From Tieghemiomyces parasiticus (Eukaryota; Kickxellomycota; Dimargaritomycetes; Dimargaritales; Dimargaritaceae), in contig JANBPT010000566.1 in the NCBI GenBank assembly GCA_027575765.1, positions 1 through 30,587 on the forward strand: a DNA stretch of 30,587 nucleotides, given 5' to 3'. The notes beneath the pieces were generated by a model. That model was not told where the DNA came from. It saw only the letters and a list, made by a program, of their open reading frames with translations, and made no database searches. The position numbers were made by a program, and so were the translations under genes. This document shows positions 29,754 through 30,587 of the stretch, one piece after another. Within the stretch, counting starts at the first letter, position 1. Each line of letters starts with the position of its first letter.

Positions 29754-30587
29754 CTTCACCCGTTTGGACCCCTTCCATATATTCAACCCGTGCTCGAACG
29801 CCAACCCTATTTCACCGGCTATGTAGCTGACCCCGGCCCCGTAAACCTCAACTTGTCTAGCCCCGCGCAATTTCGACTCTCATCAGCGCACACAGGGCGG
29901 GCGGTGACGATGATGACACGCTCGCCTCCTCCCTCTCCACAATCGAACTGTCAGCCCGGAACTACTTACAGAATCAGGACCCTTGCATGGTCCATGCCCG
30001 CCAGTTTAGCCACCATTGGGCCCTGGCTCTGTCGATAATTCTTTCTGAGGGACCCCACACCGGAAACCTTATCAACGGGCTTGCTGCTAAATACGCACCA
30101 TACGCCACCGCCGTACTACCTTTTGTACCCACTTTTATGACCCTTTTCTTCCCCCCCTCGTGCCTGTGCCCGTGGCCTAGCTGATTATACCGTGACGAAA
30201 CTCCGAGCGAGCAGGTGACCCACCGTTGAAGCCGCGACGGCCCTGAAGGGGGAGGTGATTATGTGGAACCCGACTGCCCCTCCCCCCTTTCTTCCACCTT
30301 GGTATTGACGCTGGATACGCCCTGGCATACAGGCACGGCGGACCGCTGTAAATACGAAATATATGCGTAAGGACGAACCACTGGGCGCGTCTCACCGGTA
30401 CCTCCGTCTAGAAAGTGCCACATTCACCGTGGCGGTAGGCGGTTAATGCGCGTCACCGCCTAGATTGCATGTGTGTAATCCATTTTATATTCTTCAGCAT
30501 ATCCCTGGTCCCCTGGTCCACCGGAGCCACCAACATGTGACGGGCACTTCAACCACCCTGCTCCCCTCCCCCTGGTCCAGGGCCTTC

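Larger units (their letters stand above)
24225..30587. other. 6.4-kb right-hand region without a recognised gene
   Basis: After the MPP alpha 3' flank I see no gene I can support. Composition is near 50% GC and no frame shows the GC-ending codon preference of the genes to the left. Open frames reach only about 60-118 codons, overlap on both strands and match nothing I know. There is no reverse transcriptase, transposase or aspartic protease motif, no rRNA, and no complete tRNA A-box/B-box pair. Runs of nine C residues occur near 24356 and 27393 and a run of eleven at 25832-25842. TTAGGG occurs singly near 29602, so it is not a telomere. Confidence 0.5.

Overview
This window reads as nuclear DNA of a fungus. 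It carries a Gal4-type Zn2Cys6 regulator (a fungal-specific family), GT-AG spliceosomal introns of 122-281 bp, a xanthine dehydrogenase of the eukaryotic single-chain type, a Nup159/Nup214 nucleoporin and a mitochondrial processing peptidase subunit. Coding regions are GC-rich at third codon positions, while spacers are closer to 50% GC and contain AT dinucleotide runs and C/G homopolymers. Several proteins are quite divergent from yeast and filamentous Ascomycete versions, which would suit an early-diverging lineage, but that is only an impression; no rRNA, tRNA or mitochondrial marker is present to settle it.

Layout: a minus-strand pair comes first, a Rat1/Xrn2-like 5'-3' exoribonuclease (265-3135, two exons) and xanthine dehydrogenase (3713-8297, three exons). 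A 2.6-kb gene-free spacer (8298-10866) separates XDH from a plus-strand series: a 2021-residue FG nucleoporin (10867-16932, one exon), a Zn2Cys6 transcription factor (17441-19564), a Ser/Pro-rich protein I cannot identify (20218-21234) and the mitochondrial processing peptidase alpha subunit (22024-24224, two exons). The last 6.4 kb (24225-30587) contains no gene I can support.

The genes do not form a pathway cluster: RNA decay/termination, purine catabolism, mRNA export at the nuclear pore, transcriptional regulation and mitochondrial import are housekeeping-type functions placed side by side. The points most worth a second look are the altered 5'-end pocket of the Rat1-like enzyme, the Nup214-like (metazoan-order) arrangement of the nucleoporin, the unidentified Ser/Pro-rich protein with MCB and E-box motifs upstream, the AT-hairpin intron and long internal insert of the MPP alpha gene, and the empty right-hand third. 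I found no CRISPR array, no intact transposon and no convincing RNA gene. Exon joints were worked out by hand from splice signals, reading-frame continuity and family similarity.
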